From contig CM055605.1 in assembly GCA_029379385.1 (NCBI GenBank), positions 18,635,001-18,699,000 on the forward strand: DNA of 64,000 nucleotides, written 5' to 3'. Of the stretch, positions 62,559-64,000 are shown piece after piece. Origin of the DNA: Quillaja saponaria. Lineage: Eukaryota; Streptophyta; Magnoliopsida; Fabales; Quillajaceae. Position 1 is the stretch's first letter. Each line of letters opens with the position of its first letter. Position numbers and translations under genes: made by a program. The notes under the pieces were generated by a model. It saw only the letters and a program-made list of their open reading frames with translations, had not been told where the DNA came from and ran no database searches.

Positions 62559-64000
62559 GTTGGAATTTTGTAATAACCTGGTAATTAACGTACGTTCTAG
62601 AATGTTGGTATGTAACTTAGTGTGAATAGGAGAATAAAATTTTATGCAAAGTAAAATTTTATATCAAGAAACATTTGAAAATATATGTATATGGATAAAT
62701 ATATATAGGTAATGCAAGAATTAAATTTCATTTTATTATTAGTTAACTTGGAATTTGATTTTCATCTCATGACATTTTTTTATAAAGACACACGTATACA
62801 CTAATTTAATTGGTGGAGGAAAATTTATGTATATCTATATATATATATATATACACTAAGATTAAATCTTCACCATAAATTTTGTTTATTTTGACTTACT
62901 TTTGAAAATTTGTTTTTTTCTATTTATTTTTTCCCTTTGTCTTTTTCCTCCCACTGACTTTACCTTTCTCTCTATATTTTTCCTCCTGGCTGAGACTTCT
63001 TTCTTGTTCCCCTGTTCTGGAATTTTCCCCATCCTTCTCCTTGCTGGACGAGAACTTCAGCTCTATTGTTGCTTGGTCGTTCAATTCCCCCCTTTCCTTT
63101 AAGCCACGTGTGTGTGTGTTAAGAGTGAACTGTTGGAAGCTTGTTGGTTATACTAGCAGCTATGGAAAGGATGTAAACTCCGTTTGGGCGTTGTTTTGGC
63201 TGTGCTTGCCTCCTTCCTTTTGGTGTAATCTTGGTTGTGTTAGTATGGAATTGTTGGACAACAGCTTTCTCTTATCCTCCTTTCTTTCGTTCTTACTTGG
63301 AAGGCATGTTTCCTCCTTTCTTGGTGTAGCATCCAACTCTTTTTTTGGATGTCGTTGGGCAGCACAAGTCACTTCATTCCTTATTCATTGCCAGCTATAG
63401 AAGCTGAAGTGGAGGATGATTTTGGGGTTGTAAGGAAACAATGCAGTAAGGGCATGAAATCTTAACTAAGTAACTTGATTATGGCTTTATGTAGGGTAGC
63501 TGAATTTTGTTCTTAGAAGTTTTGTTAGATTAGTTTATATATATATATATAGGGAATCTGTGATGAGTGGTGAATTAGTTTTGGAATTAGAGGAGTTTGA
63601 GTCAAGGGTGTAAAAAATGGTTAAAAAATATATATGGTAAGTGGTTGTGTTTGTATGTGAAGTCATTAGCTCAAGTATGTAATGAACTGTAGGTAATTAA
63701 TTGAGTTGGAACAATACTTAGAATGTGAATAAGATGTGAACTTGGAATTCTTGGTGTATTATATATGTACACAAACATATCAATGGAAGGAAATCATGCA
63801 TTCAAGATGTTTGATAAAATGTCCTAAATAAAACAAGATGTAATAGAATGAGTAAAACTTGATTGGATTGATATTAGAAATTCATATACAACTTTGAATT
63901 TAATTATTGGAATAAAAGTATTGTTAGTGGTTTAGTGTTGAAGTGAGGAGCATGAGTTGCAACTTGAAAGTGAAGGAAATGAGAGTTGAGTGGTAAGTGC
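62559..64000 (+). mobile_element. Long LTR-like element, copy C (runs off the window)
   Basis: Begins TGTTGGAATTTTG directly after a polypurine tract, then (TA)n at about 62837, AAGATTAAATCTTCACCA, TTTGACTTAC and a long T/C-rich tract to about 63110. The order matches copies A and B. The ORFs at 62902-63102 and 63041-63400 fall in the T/C-rich tract and show no domain. Confidence 0.55.

Overview
This 64 kb window is nuclear DNA of a flowering plant, almost certainly a eudicot. It is AT-rich, its genes are split by GT-AG introns, it has a plant-type cytochrome c, a P-class PPR gene and a plant-type tubulin cofactor E, and much of the rest is old retrotransposon sequence (Copia, LINE, TRIM, long LTRs). 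I cannot name the species. No CRISPR array, rRNA gene or convincing tRNA gene was seen.

Layout: (1) 1-2597, minus: 3' truncated gene for an A1 aspartic protease with two exon frameshifts and one phase-incompatible splice junction, probably a pseudogene. (2) 2.6-5.6 kb: intergenic, holding a decayed Copia reverse transcriptase. (3) 5612-23953, minus: a complete 15-exon gene for tubulin-folding cofactor E. I rebuilt it to 533 codons including the stop with every intron phase consistent. Its introns hold a tandem TRIM array, a second TRIM, two LINE fragments and several tandem duplications. (4) 24.8-25.05 kb: C-terminal scrap of an acyl-activating enzyme, frameshifted. (5) 26825-29898, minus: a complete three-exon cytochrome c gene (113 aa). 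(6) 30.05-34.4 kb: transposon-derived sequence. (7) 34702-36219, plus: an intronless PPR gene (505 aa) with an upstream ORF, and two extra decayed copies of its own 3' end in the 3' flank. (8) 40070-45598, minus: a nine-exon gene (499 aa) for a WVD2-like/TPX2-family microtubule-associated protein. (9) 45.6-64 kb: mostly transposon: a hAT-like repeat, two Copia remnants, two copies of the same long LTR found at 30.6 kb, and one stretch (55.6-59.3 kb) of unexplained character.

The intact genes have separate housekeeping jobs: tubulin heterodimer assembly, respiration, organelle RNA processing and microtubule binding. They do not form a cluster. Two concern microtubules, but nothing in the sequence suggests this is more than chance. 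I found no new multi-gene system. The most informative observations are the TRIM structures and their shared motif with a Copia element, the three related long LTRs, the repeated PPR 3' end, and the 5' splice-site-like starts of two small exons of the cofactor E gene.
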